Origin: Flavobacterium turcicum
GTDB lineage: Bacteria > Bacteroidota > Bacteroidia > Flavobacteriales > Flavobacteriaceae
DNA length: 64,000 nucleotides
NCBI RefSeq assembly: GCF_011365745.1
Contig: NZ_JAAOBY010000001.1
Span: 682,001 to 746,000, forward strand
Direction of reading: 5' to 3'
Positions 24,822-33,773 of this stretch are shown one piece after another (the stretch's first letter is position 1; each line of letters begins with the position of its first letter). The notes under the pieces were generated by a model. The model made no database searches, was not told the DNA's origin, and saw only the letters and a list, made by a program, of their open reading frames with translations. The translations under genes and the position numbers were made by a program.

Positions 24822-26147
24822 ATGGATATCAAAAGAGTAGCAATAGACGCAGTAAACGAGAAAATTGTAATGACCGTTGTACACATGGATTACAAAGGTC
24901 AAGTAGCAAAAAGAATCAACGAGAAAATGCCTTTGGCTACTGTAAAAGGGTTTAGAAAAGGGCAAGTTCCTAAAGATCTTGTTGAAAAACAATACGGAAA
25001 AAAAATCAAACAAGAAGAAGTACAAAAAGTGGTTGACTTGGCGTTAGAGCGTTTTGTGCAGTCTGAAAGATTGAACCTTCTTGGAACTCCACTACCAATC
25101 GCTAATGAAAACTTTGATTGGGATGCTGAAGAATTAACTTTTGAGTACGAAATTGGTTTAGTACCAAATTTCACTTTAGACTTAGAGGCTAAAAATGAAA
25201 TCGTAAAATATGTAGTAACTGCTGACGATAAATTAATTGATGGTCAAGTAGCTAGAATTCAAAAACAATTTGGTACGGCTATTCCTCAAGAGGTTGTAGC
25301 GGCTAACAGCGATGTTACAGGTACTTTTTTAAATGAAGAAAAAGGAATCAATAACAGTACTACAATTGCAGCAGATCTTTTTAAAGATGCAGCTACATTT
25401 GAATTGTTTATTGGTAAAAAAGTAGGTGATGTTGTAACAGTAAACACTAGCGGTTTATTTGAAGATGATCACCAATTGATGGATGTAATGAAAGTGGCTC
25501 ATGATGACGTTCACGGTTTAGCAGTTGATGTTGAATTTACTATTGAGGCGATCAACACGGCTGAATTGGCTGAATTGAACCAAGAGCTTTTTGATAAATT
25601 ATTTGGTGCAGGTGTAATTTCTACTCTTGAGGAGTTGAAAACTAAAATCAAAGAAGATGCTGAAAGCCAATTCGCGCAACAAGCAGATCAAAAATTATTA
25701 GGCGATGTTACAGAATGGTTAATTGAAAACACAAAATTCGATTTGCCAGCTGAATTCCTAAAAAGATGGTTGCAAACTGTAGGCGAGAAAAAATTAACTC
25801 CAGAAGAAGCTGAAGTTGAGTATGCACGTTCTGAAAAAGGATTGCGTTTTCAATTGATCGAAGGTAGAGCTATGGCACAATCTGACATCAAAATTACTTT
25901 TGAAGACTTGAAAGATTTCACCACAAGAAACATTCGTTTGCAAATGGCTCAGTTCGGACAAACAAATCCAACTGACGAAGAAGTGCAAGGTATTGTAGCT
26001 CGTGTTTTATCAAACCAAGACGAAGTAAAAAGACTTTCAGACCAAGTTGTTGCTGAAAAGTTATTAGAATTGTTCAAAGAAAAAGCAAACCCAACTACTA
26101 AAGAGGTTACTTACGAAGAGTTTATTGCTGCTTCATACGGAGAATAA
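24822..26147 (+). CDS. tig: Trigger factor
   Basis: The 441-residue ribosome-bound chaperone shows the ribosome-docking signature GFRKGQVPKDLVEKQYG (about 44-60) in its N domain, then a diverged PPIase-like middle domain (about 160-245) and a helical C-terminal chaperone arm (about 255-435). It meets nascent chains at the exit tunnel. As in many bacteria it comes before clpP and clpX, but here a 420-base gap with a terminator-like hairpin and a repeat element separates them, and tig has its own promoter. Confidence 0.93.
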   Translation: MDIKRVAIDAVNEKIVMTVVHMDYKGQVAKRINEKMPLATVKGFRKGQVPKDLVEKQYGKKIKQEEVQKVVDLALERFVQSERLNLLGTPLPIANENFDWDAEELTFEYEIGLVPNFTLDLEAKNEIVKYVVTADDKLIDGQVARIQKQFGTAIPQEVVAANSDVTGTFLNEEKGINNSTTIAADLFKDAATFELFIGKKVGDVVTVNTSGLFEDDHQLMDVMKVAHDDVHGLAVDVEFTIEAINTAELAELNQELFDKLFGAGVISTLEELKTKIKEDAESQFAQQADQKLLGDVTEWLIENTKFDLPAEFLKRWLQTVGEKKLTPEEAEVEYARSEKGLRFQLIEGRAMAQSDIKITFEDLKDFTTRNIRLQMAQFGQTNPTDEEVQGIVARVLSNQDEVKRLSDQVVAEKLLELFKEKANPTTKEVTYEEFIAASYGE

Positions 26148-26270
26148 ATTCTAGTCGTAAAGTCAAATGTTATAAAGTCAAAAGTTGAAAAATCGGAAAA
26201 CAATTTCGTTTTTTGTTTCAAATTTTAAGATTTTATTACAAATGCAAAACGATAAAAAATAGTTATATTT

Positions 26271-26302
26271 GAGCGTCAGAAAATTTTTTTTGGCGCTCTT
26301 TT
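26271..26302 (+). terminator. Probable tig terminator
   Basis: GAGCGTC (26271-26277) pairs with GGCGCTC (26292-26298) with one wobble, followed by TTTT. A TATATTTG box at 26264-26271 overlaps its left arm, so a promoter could also start here; no -33 element was seen. The rest of the gap 26148-26567 holds the repeat at 26328 and the clpP leader, and no gene. Confidence 0.5.
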
Positions 26303-26327
26303 GTTTGAAATGAATAGCTCATTTTTT

Positions 26328-26473
26328 CAGGAGCCAATCCAGCTTTACGTTCTAAGTTTTTTCTTCCGTTTCTGTTTTTTTAAATTCCTGCAAGAGCTTC
26401 CTTTGGTCGCTTTGCATGAATAAAAAAACTAAAAAACGGAATTCAAAAAGCTTTCCACTTCAATCTGGGCTAA
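26328..26473 (+). repeat. Structured intergenic repeat, divergent copy 4
   Basis: This element opens CAGGAGCCAATCCAGCTTTACGT and closes AAAGCTTTCCACTTCAATC, then TGGGCTA. AGCC...CCAG near 26332-26342 pairs with CTGG-GCT at 26465-26471. An inner near-perfect inverted repeat joins TTCCGTTT (26364-26371) and the following T-run with the A-run and AAACGGAA (26434-26441). The core halves (GCTnTnCGnT and CCnCTTCnATC) resemble those of copies 1-3, but the outer ends differ, so it is placed as a related subtype. It lies between tig and clpP. Confidence 0.55.
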
Positions 26474-26567
26474 AAACAAGACATATTGGCACCAATTCGA
26501 AAGAGGTACAACCTTTGCGTTGTTAATAATTCAAACATTAGACTTACAAACTTTTAAACCTATACAA

Positions 26568-27242
26568 ATGAATTACGGTAAAGAATTTAAAAAATTTGCT
26601 ACAAAGCACCAAGGGGTAAATGCCATGTACTACGATAAAATCGTTGCAGCAATGAACCCAACTAATATGACACCTTATATTATTGAAGAGCGTCAATTAA
26701 ACATTTCACAATTAGATGTTTTCTCTAGATTGATGATGGATAGAATTATCTTTTTAGGAACTGGAATTGACGATCAAATTGCTAACATAGTACAAGCACA
26801 ATTGTTATTCCTAGAAAGCGCCGATGCTTCAAAAGACATTCAAATTTACTTGAATTCTCCTGGAGGTAGCGTTTATGCTGGTTTAGGAATTTATGATACC
26901 ATGCAGTACATTAAGCCTGATGTAGCTACAATTTGTACAGGTATGGCAGCATCGATGGGTGCAGTATTATTATGCGCTGGTGCCGAAGGAAAACGTTCTG
27001 CATTGCCACACTCTCGTGTTATGATTCACCAACCATCAGGCGGAGCACAAGGTGTTGCTACTGATATGGAAATCAATTTAAGAGAAATGTTAAAACTAAA
27101 AGAAGAGTTATACAACATTATCTCGCACCATTCTGGACAATCATTCGAAAAAGTACACGCTGATAGCGAACGCGATTACTGGATGAAAGCAGATGAGGCA
27201 AAAGAATACGGAATGATCGACGAAGTGTTGAGAAGAGGATAA
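26568..27242 (+). CDS. clpP: ATP-dependent Clp protease proteolytic subunit
   Basis: With the ATG at 26568 the protein has 224 residues; an upstream TTG at 26520 would add 16 residues with no homology-like content. The serine-protease triad is visible: Ser in GMAASMGA (about 129), His in RVMIHQPSGG (about 153), Asp in the following helix region. IYLNSPGGSVYAG forms the oxyanion strand. It forms the 14-mer chamber that works with ClpX. clpX follows after 77 bases containing a 17-bp inverted repeat. Confidence 0.95.
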   Translation: MNYGKEFKKFATKHQGVNAMYYDKIVAAMNPTNMTPYIIEERQLNISQLDVFSRLMMDRIIFLGTGIDDQIANIVQAQLLFLESADASKDIQIYLNSPGGSVYAGLGIYDTMQYIKPDVATICTGMAASMGAVLLCAGAEGKRSALPHSRVMIHQPSGGAQGVATDMEINLREMLKLKEELYNIISHHSGQSFEKVHADSERDYWMKADEAKEYGMIDEVLRRG

Positions 27243-27257
27243 AAAAATGGTTTCAGG

Positions 27258-27313
27258 TTTCAAGTTTAAAGTTATTATGGAAACTTTAAACTTGGAACTT
27301 TAAACTTGAAACA
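27258..27313 (+). repeat. 17-bp inverted repeat between clpP and clpX
   Basis: GTTTCAAGTTTAAAGTT (27258-27274) is the exact reverse complement of 27297-27313. A second right-hand copy, AACTTTAAACTTG at 27283-27295, can pair with the same left arm over 13 bp. Two alternative hairpins are thus possible in the clpP-clpX mRNA. There is no T-tract, and clpX starts seven bases later. Confidence 0.7.
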
Positions 27314-27319
27314 AAAAAT

Positions 27320-28552
27320 ATGGCGAAAGAAAAATTAGAATGTTCGTTTTGTGGAAGAAAAAAGCCAGAAACTAAATTATTAATTGCAGGTATCGAAGCG
27401 CATATTTGCGACAAATGTATTGAGCAAGCGCACGGTATTGTTCTTGAGGAATTAAGAACTTCAAGTAGTAGCGCGCTAGCAAGCGATTTGGTTTTGCAAA
27501 AGCCGAAAGAAATAAGAGCGTTCTTAGATCAATATGTAATTGGTCAAGACCAAACCAAAAAAGTAATGTCTGTAGCTGTTTACAACCACTACAAACGATT
27601 GATGCAACAGCAGCAAGACGACGAGGTTGAAATTGAAAAAAGCAACATCATTATGGTAGGGCAAACTGGAACCGGAAAAACATTGGTGGCCAAAACCATC
27701 GCAAAAATGTTAGATGTTCCTTTGGCTATCGTAGATGCTACCGTGCTAACCGAAGCAGGATATGTAGGTGAAGATGTAGAGAGTATTTTAACGCGTTTGC
27801 TACAAGCTGCTGATTATGATGTGGCGAAAGCAGAACGTGGAATTGTATTTATTGACGAAATAGACAAAATTGCACGTAAAAGTGACAACCCATCTATTAC
27901 ACGTGATGTATCTGGCGAAGGAGTACAACAAGCCTTACTGAAATTATTAGAAGGAACCGTTGTGAATGTACCACCAAAGGGCGGACGAAAGCACCCAGAC
28001 CAAAAATTTGTTGAGGTAAATACGCAAAACATTCTGTTTATTGCCGGAGGTGCTTTTGATGGTATCGAAAGAATTATTTCGAAACGATTGAACCGTCAGG
28101 CTGTAGGATATTCTACTTCAAAAACAGCAGATGCCATTGACAAAGACAATTTATTGCAGTACATCATCCCAAAAGACATCAAAGATTTTGGATTAATTCC
28201 AGAAATCATTGGTCGTTTGCCGGTACTTACACACATGGATCCTTTGGATAGAGCAACTTTGCGTTCTATTTTAACAGAACCTAAAAATGCCTTAATCAAG
28301 CAATATGAAAAGCTGTTTTTAATGGACGATGTTACTTTTACCATTACCAACGAAGCCTTAGATTTTATTGTTGATAAAGCCTTAGAATACAAATTAGGTG
28401 CTCGTGGTTTGCGTTCCCTATGCGAAGCGATTCTAACGGATGCTATGTATGAATTACCAAGTTCAGATGATAAAGTACTCGAGATCAATCAAGAATATGC
28501 AGAGGAAGCTTTGAGTAAAAATTTATTGAAACGTTTGGAGATTGCTTCTTAA
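27320..28552 (+). CDS. clpX: ATP-dependent Clp protease ATP-binding subunit ClpX
   Basis: The 410-residue AAA+ unfoldase has an N-terminal C4 zinc domain ([10 protein letters not shown] and CDKC, about 8-36) and Walker A GQTGTGKT (about 114-121). Walker B is [11 protein letters not shown] (about 175-185), followed by the [27 protein letters not shown] region and the IGRLPV pore/sensor area. It unfolds tagged substrates and feeds ClpP. It is close behind clpP and is followed by a terminator. Confidence 0.96.
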   Translation: MAKEKLECSFCGRKKPETKLLIAGIEAHICDKCIEQAHGIVLEELRTSSSSALASDLVLQKPKEIRAFLDQYVIGQDQTKKVMSVAVYNHYKRLMQQQQDDEVEIEKSNIIMVGQTGTGKTLVAKTIAKMLDVPLAIVDATVLTEAGYVGEDVESILTRLLQAADYDVAKAERGIVFIDEIDKIARKSDNPSITRDVSGEGVQQALLKLLEGTVVNVPPKGGRKHPDQKFVEVNTQNILFIAGGAFDGIERIISKRLNRQAVGYSTSKTADAIDKDNLLQYIIPKDIKDFGLIPEIIGRLPVLTHMDPLDRATLRSILTEPKNALIKQYEKLFLMDDVTFTITNEALDFIVDKALEYKLGARGLRSLCEAILTDAMYELPSSDDKVLEINQEYAEEALSKNLLKRLEIAS

Positions 28553-28580
28553 CAAATCAATTTCTGTTTAAAATATAGAG

Positions 28581-28610
28581 ACCTGTTCATTCATTTGAGC
28601 AGGTTTTTTT
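28581..28610 (+). terminator. clpX terminator
   Basis: ACCTGTTCA (28581-28589) pairs with TGAGCAGGT (28596-28604), then a T-run. It is nearly the same sequence as the terminator at 29204. Confidence 0.85.
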
Positions 28611-28684
28611 ATTAGTTGTAAAAATGAGAACCGATTTTAATTATTTTGTAATTTTATAATCCTAATTGATAAAAGCAACTTCAA

Positions 28685-29095
28685 ATGATAACAGTACAAA
28701 ACACCATAAACGCTCCTATAGAACAAGTTTGGGAAAAATGGACAACACCACAACACATCATGAAATGGAACAATGCTTCTGATGACTGGTATACTCCTTT
28801 TGCGGAAATTGACTTGCAAGTGGGCGGGAAATTCAAATACACAATGGCTTCTAAAGATGATACCATGCGCTTTGATTTTGAAGGAGTCTATACTACTGTT
28901 TTAGATTTTTCGGTAATAGAATATGAAATAACAGATGGTAGAAAAGTAAAAATTACTTTTGAGCAAAATGAAGCAGGTACCAAAGTCACTGAACGTTTTG
29001 ATCCCGAAACAGAAAATTCAGAAGAACTACAAGAACAAGGCTGGCAGGCTATTTTAGATAATTTTAAAAAATATGTTGAAGAGGCAAATCTTTAA
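28685..29095 (+). CDS. SRPBCC (AHSA1-type) domain protein
   Basis: The 136-residue protein is a single START-like/AHSA1 domain: TVQNTINAPIEQVWEKWTTPQHIMKWNNA at the start (strand plus helix), DLQVGGKFKYTM in the middle and a long C-terminal helix (QGWQAILDNFKKYVEE). Such proteins bind hydrophobic ligands, and some are stress or regulator-linked; no specific ligand can be read. It is flanked on both sides by near-identical terminators, which makes it look like a self-contained cassette placed between clpX and serB. Confidence 0.88.
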   Translation: MITVQNTINAPIEQVWEKWTTPQHIMKWNNASDDWYTPFAEIDLQVGGKFKYTMASKDDTMRFDFEGVYTTVLDFSVIEYEITDGRKVKITFEQNEAGTKVTERFDPETENSEELQEQGWQAILDNFKKYVEEANL

Positions 29096-29203
29096 TTTTT
29101 TTACAATGCATTACCTTGAAATTGATCATCTCCAACGGTAGAAAAACTTAGATTACATTTTTTGATTTACGCTATAAATTGCGATTTTCGTAAAAACAGC
29201 AAG

Positions 29204-29231
29204 CTGTTCATTCGTTTGAACAGGTTTTTTT
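29204..29231 (+). terminator. Terminator of the SRPBCC gene
   Basis: CTGTTCA (29204-29210) pairs with TGAACAG (29217-29223), followed by G and seven T. The block matches the clpX terminator at about 25 of 29 positions. Confidence 0.85.
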
Positions 29232-29334
29232 GTACTTAAATTATCGGATTTGTTTTTGTGTGCAAAAAGGAATTTTATTTTTTTTTATCCCCTTTCAATT
29301 GTCGATTTTTGTTTGGTATTTTAAAGCCAATCGT

Positions 29335-30567
29335 ATGCAAGTAGCAGATAAAGAAGTCATTTTATTAAAAGTTTCAGGTCAAGACAAACCTGGAGTAACC
29401 GCTGGTTTAACTTCTATTTTAGCAAATTATGACGCTATTATTCTAGATATTGGTCAAGCCGATATTCATGATACACTTTCACTGGGCATTCTATTCGAAA
29501 TCAAAGCAGGCTCTACATCGGGACCAGTTTTAAAAGATTTGTTGTTTAAAGCGTATGAATTAGGTGTAAAAGTGAAGTTCATTCCCATTTCTATCGATGA
29601 TTATGAAATTTGGGTTAAAGGACAACGCAAGCAACGTTACACAATTAATGTTTTGGGCGAAAGTCTAACTGCGGTACAAATCGCTGCTGTGACTCGTATT
29701 TTATCCAATCAAAACTTGAATATTGATGCAATTAAACGCCTTACGGGCAGAGTATCTATCATTGAAAAAGAAGAATTTCCTCGTGCTTGCATTCAGCTTT
29801 CGGTAACAGGAACTATCGTTGACAAGTCGTTTATGACGGCTAGTTTTATGGAAATTTCCCGATCATTAGATGTGGATATTTCATTTCAAGAAGACAATAT
29901 GTACCGACGAAACCGCCGTTTGGTGTGTTTTGATATGGATTCGACGCTCATACAAACCGAAGTAATTGATGAATTGGCAGAGCTTGCTGGAGTAGGTGAG
30001 CAAGTGCGTGCCATAACCGAGTCAGCTATGAATGGCGAAATTGATTTTAGCGAAAGCTTCAAACAACGCATGGCTTTACTTGAAGGTTTGAGTGAAGCCG
30101 TGTTACAAACCGTTGCCGAAAATTTACCCATAACCAAAGGTGCGCATCGCTTAATGAAAGCCTTGAAATATTACGGATACAAAACGGCCATACTATCCGG
30201 AGGTTTTACCTTTTTTGGAAAGTATTTGCAAAAAGAATTGGGTATTGATTACGTACACGCTAATGAGCTGGAAATCATCGACGGAAAATTAACGGGCAAT
30301 TATTTGGGCGAAATTGTTGATGGTAAAAAGAAAGCTGAATACCTGCAAGCCATTGCAGACAAAGAAGGCATTCACATCAATCAAACTATTGCAGTGGGTG
30401 ATGGCGCGAATGATTTACCGATGTTGAATTTAGCAGGATTAGGCATCGCTTTTCATGCCAAACCAACTGTAAAGGAAAAAGCCGAAAGTTCTATTTCTAG
30501 CTTAGGTCTTGATGGTGTTTTGTACTTGTTAGGCTACCATGATCGACATATTGACATGATGGAGTAG
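29335..30567 (+). CDS. serB: Phosphoserine phosphatase with ACT domains
   Basis: From the ATG at 29335 the protein has 410 residues; the upstream frame extension is hydrophobic, low in conservation and crosses the leader. Two ACT-like regulatory regions (about 5-180, starting LLKVSGQDKPGVTAGLTSIL) come before a HAD phosphatase. Its catalytic motif is FDMDSTLIQTEVIDELA (nucleophile Asp about 201), followed by SGGFTFF (motif II) and GDGANDLPMLNLAG (motif IV). It makes L-serine from phosphoserine, with the ACT part probably sensing serine. Confidence 0.94.
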   Translation: MQVADKEVILLKVSGQDKPGVTAGLTSILANYDAIILDIGQADIHDTLSLGILFEIKAGSTSGPVLKDLLFKAYELGVKVKFIPISIDDYEIWVKGQRKQRYTINVLGESLTAVQIAAVTRILSNQNLNIDAIKRLTGRVSIIEKEEFPRACIQLSVTGTIVDKSFMTASFMEISRSLDVDISFQEDNMYRRNRRLVCFDMDSTLIQTEVIDELAELAGVGEQVRAITESAMNGEIDFSESFKQRMALLEGLSEAVLQTVAENLPITKGAHRLMKALKYYGYKTAILSGGFTFFGKYLQKELGIDYVHANELEIIDGKLTGNYLGEIVDGKKKAEYLQAIADKEGIHINQTIAVGDGANDLPMLNLAGLGIAFHAKPTVKEKAESSISSLGLDGVLYLLGYHDRHIDMME

Positions 30568-30597
30568 GAGTACAATTTTTTTAGGGAAATAATCTTT

Positions 30598-30654
30598 TTA
30601 CAAGTTTTTGAGCTGCTCCAAGTAATCCCTCTGATTCGATAATCTCGGTATTTT
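30598..30654 (-). pseudogene. Second GH3-family C-terminus, 18-codon fragment
   Basis: On the minus strand 30654-30598 reads KIPRLSNQRDYLEQLKNL and stops with TAA. Fifteen of these residues are identical to the C-terminus of the intact GH3 gene at 32117, and almost all base differences in the shared part are synonymous. The match begins abruptly at AAAATACCG and there is no upstream GH3 sequence, so it is a relic at the downstream border of the DUF2927 gene. Confidence 0.8.
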
Positions 30655-30687
30655 AACGTTTCTAAAGTTGATTTTGACTGCTCTTTA

Positions 30688-31989
30688 CTACAAATCCGTG
30701 ATTAAATCTTCAAGATCATCTATAGAAAAACCATCTACAAACTCATCCTGATAAATTGTTTTTAATATGTCGGTGTATTTCTTAGCAATTATAATTTCAT
30801 TATTTTTATTGATAAACCAATCTATATCGAATTTTGCTGTTTCTGTAGGTCCTAATGACTTATAAAGTGATTTAAGAATGACACTGTGCTTTTTATTAAT
30901 ATCAATAGATTTTTTATGATTTATTAGAACAGTACTTTCTTTTCGTTTAGATTTAAACAGTTTTCCCTTTTCATTTAATATTGTTGTTTCAGTATCTGTA
31001 TCTTGTGTTTCTTTTTCTTTTAATGTTATTGAAATACCTGATATTGGTGACAAATCATCTTTTTTTGTAAGCTTTAAAATAAGGTTTTTTGAGATTGTAT
31101 TAATAGATTTTATTGATTTTTCAATAAAAATAGAATCCGATTTATTAAATCCATATATGTAAATTGGAACTATTTTTGGGTGTTTGTAAAACTCATTTTC
31201 TATATAACACGTTTTTTTAATTTCTTCAAGTGTTGATTTACTTATCTTATTTTTAACAATATATTTTTTTAACTTGTTAGATGAGTCTACATACTTTAAA
31301 ATATTTGCAAAATCTTTTTCAAATTGTCCTAGAGAATAATCCACTGGAAACAATGGATCATATATTAGCTTCATAACTTCAATATCGAGTTCTGTATAAT
31401 TTATTGGAGAATTTTCTCCTTCAAAAAACACACTTTCTGGATAAGAAAAACTATCATCACAAGAACCAATAATTTGTGTCATTTCTTCTAGTAGTAATGC
31501 CTCTCTCTTTATTGGATTTCTCTCTTCATCAACTATAACTATCTGTCCTTTGTAGATAACTCTATTTTTTACAAAAGGAATATATCGGCCTAGTGTATTG
31601 GATGAAATATTAAAATGTTTTAAGCTTGTTCTATCACCAAAATAGATTATCACATTTGATTGTATACTATCATTTACGATTAAGAACTTTATTGGTAAAT
31701 TTAAACTGTTTAATTTTTCTACACAATTTTTTACATACCTAGTGTCATTGGTCAAAGTATCCCCTTGGATAAAATACTTGATATCAGTTTTCCATTTTTT
31801 TGTAGTTATTCTCTCCTTGTAACTGTCTGTTTGAAATGCTATTTCGTACAAATAATTGAATGCCTCTGCTGAATATTTTTTTTGTAACTTTTTGATATTA
31901 TTTTTTTGGATAATAACAGGATTGCTTTGGGAAAAGTTTTGACAACTGAACAAAATAAAAATCATTATTAGGGAGAAAATATTTTTCAT
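30688..31989 (-). CDS. DUF2927 domain lipoprotein
   Basis: The 433-residue protein has a lipoprotein signal with Cys 16 (ILFSCQNF). Residues about 40-215 fit DUF2927: FNYLYEIAFQTDSY and KKWKTDIKYFIQGDT, then EEMTQIIGSCDDSFSYPESVF and a LD.EVMKLIYDPLFP end. The second half (about 220-433) is Lys/Ser/Asp-rich and unrecognised. DUF2927 proteins are secreted and poorly understood. The gene is visibly more AT-rich, uses ATA and AAA codons heavily, and is bracketed by an intact GH3 gene and a second GH3 C-terminal fragment, pointing to acquisition as a cassette. Confidence 0.72.
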   Translation of the reverse strand: MKNIFSLIMIFILFSCQNFSQSNPVIIQKNNIKKLQKKYSAEAFNYLYEIAFQTDSYKERITTKKWKTDIKYFIQGDTLTNDTRYVKNCVEKLNSLNLPIKFLIVNDSIQSNVIIYFGDRTSLKHFNISSNTLGRYIPFVKNRVIYKGQIVIVDEERNPIKREALLLEEMTQIIGSCDDSFSYPESVFFEGENSPINYTELDIEVMKLIYDPLFPVDYSLGQFEKDFANILKYVDSSNKLKKYIVKNKISKSTLEEIKKTCYIENEFYKHPKIVPIYIYGFNKSDSIFIEKSIKSINTISKNLILKLTKKDDLSPISGISITLKEKETQDTDTETTILNEKGKLFKSKRKESTVLINHKKSIDINKKHSVILKSLYKSLGPTETAKFDIDWFINKNNEIIIAKKYTDILKTIYQDEFVDGFSIDDLEDLITDL

Positions 31990-32008
31990 AGTTTATTTTT
32001 GCATATTG

Positions 32009-32044
32009 ATTAATAACATTTAAAGTTTGCCTCATGTTATTAAT
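32009..32044 (-). repeat. Palindrome in the DUF2927 leader
   Basis: ATTAATAACAT (32009-32019) and ATGTTATTAAT (32034-32044) form a perfect 11-bp AT-only inverted repeat around 14 bases, 20 bases upstream of the DUF2927 ATG. It could be an operator or a leader hairpin. Confidence 0.5.
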
Positions 32045-32116
32045 TTTTAATAATTCGTGGAATTGACCTTCATACGAGCATTAAAATGAGGTTTTATAAG
32101 TAATTTACTTGTGCTT

Positions 32117-33628
32117 TTACTGCAACCCCTTCAATTGCTCCAAGTAATCCCTCTGGTTGGATAATCTCGGTATTTTGTGTTGTCCACCAAGCTTGCTATT
32201 GTCTTTGAGCCAATCATAAAATAAATTTTTACGAGCTACATTAATTACCAGAGGGTTTAAAGTCATGTTGTTGTAGCGTTTGGCCTCGTAGTCAGAGTTG
32301 AGCGCTTGTATAGATTCATCTAAAATTTTCTGAAATTGAGCTATATCAGCAGGAGGATTTTTAAACTCAATCATCCATTCGTGAGCGCCTTTTTCTTTGC
32401 CTTCCATAAAAATGGGTGCCACGGTATAATCCACCACTTCGGTTTGGGTAATTTTACAAGCTTGTGCAATGGCTTGATCGGTGTTTTCGACCATTAATTC
32501 TTCGCCAAAAACGTTGATATGATGTTTCGTTCTGCCTGTAACTCGAATTCTATAGGGATTTAAGGAGGTAAAACGCACCGTATCACCTATCATGTAGCGC
32601 CACAAACCAGAGTTGGTCGTAATCACGATGGCGTAGTTTTTAAACAATTCTACATCTGCCAGTCGAATAATTTTTTGATTCGGAGTACCAAAAGTATCCA
32701 TCGGAATGAACTCATAAAAAATCCCGTAGTCCAACATCAACAACAAATCACTAGAATAATTTAAGTCTTGAATGGCAAAAAAACCTTCGGAGGCATTGTA
32801 TATTTCATAGTATTTAAAATCCTTTTTAGGAAGTATTTTTTGATACTGCTCGCGGTACGGTTCAAAATTGACGCCGCCATGAAAATAGACTTCTAAGTTA
32901 GGCCAAAGCTCCAGTAAATTGCCTTTGCCGGTTTCCTCTAGCATTTTGTTCATCAAAACCAACATCCAGGAAGGAACGCCAGCAAAACTGGTCACATTTT
33001 CGTTTTTAGTTTCGTTAATAATAGCTGCAATTTTGGTTTCCCACTCGCTCATTAACGATGTTTTGTTACTTGGCGTGCTGCTAAACTCCGCCCAAATAGG
33101 CATGTTTTCTATCAAAATAGCCGACAAATCACCAAAAAAAGTATTTTTGTCCTCGTAAATTTGAGAACTTCCACCTAAGCGTAAACTCTTGCCTATAAAC
33201 AACTCCGAATCCTCGTTATTATTCAAATACAAACACAGCAAGTCCTTACTGCCTTTGTAATGACAATTTTCTAATGCTTCGTTGCTTACGGGAATAAATT
33301 TACTCTTGGCATTGGTGGTACCGCTCGATTTGGCAAACCATTTTATAGGAGTTTCCCAAAAAACATTTTGTTCTCCTTGTCGCGTTCGTTCAATAAGGGG
33401 TTGCAATTCTTCGTAGGTAGAAATAGGTACGCGTGATGTAAAAGTAGCATACGATTTTATAGATGCAAAATCGTATTCCTTACCCAAAACCGTATTTTTC
33501 GAGGCTTGTATCAAGTTCATAAGCAATTCCTCCTGAACCTCGTTCGGGTATTTTAGGAACAATTCTATCTGATGAATTCTTTGCTTTAAAACCCAAGAGG
33601 CAAACGAATTAATGATGGTTAAAGGCAT
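32117..33628 (-). CDS. GH3 family acyl-adenylating enzyme
   Basis: The 503-residue protein is a member of the GH3/auxin-responsive promoter family, distant relatives of adenylate-forming enzymes that conjugate acyl acids to amino acids in plants. Seen are WFAKSSGTTNAKSKFIPVS (about 87-105, ATP/phosphate loop), YNASEGFFAIQD (about 277-288) and YMIGDTVRFTS and GRTKHHINVFGEELM (about 350-380). The bacterial substrate is unknown. Length is normal. A fragment of a second copy of its C-terminus lies beyond the DUF2927 gene. Confidence 0.88.
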   Translation of the reverse strand: MPLTIINSFASWVLKQRIHQIELFLKYPNEVQEELLMNLIQASKNTVLGKEYDFASIKSYATFTSRVPISTYEELQPLIERTRQGEQNVFWETPIKWFAKSSGTTNAKSKFIPVSNEALENCHYKGSKDLLCLYLNNNEDSELFIGKSLRLGGSSQIYEDKNTFFGDLSAILIENMPIWAEFSSTPSNKTSLMSEWETKIAAIINETKNENVTSFAGVPSWMLVLMNKMLEETGKGNLLELWPNLEVYFHGGVNFEPYREQYQKILPKKDFKYYEIYNASEGFFAIQDLNYSSDLLLMLDYGIFYEFIPMDTFGTPNQKIIRLADVELFKNYAIVITTNSGLWRYMIGDTVRFTSLNPYRIRVTGRTKHHINVFGEELMVENTDQAIAQACKITQTEVVDYTVAPIFMEGKEKGAHEWMIEFKNPPADIAQFQKILDESIQALNSDYEAKRYNNMTLNPLVINVARKNLFYDWLKDNSKLGGQHKIPRLSNQRDYLEQLKGLQ

Positions 33629-33773
33629 TTTTTTTATTTACAATTTCTAAAAGTCAGGCGCAGTTTTACAGTTTCCCATTTGAATATCGGTACACAAATA
33701 CTAACTTTACAACTTTACCAAAAATAACAAAATTTGTTTAACCTAAAAATTTAAACAACAAACTTTAGGAATA

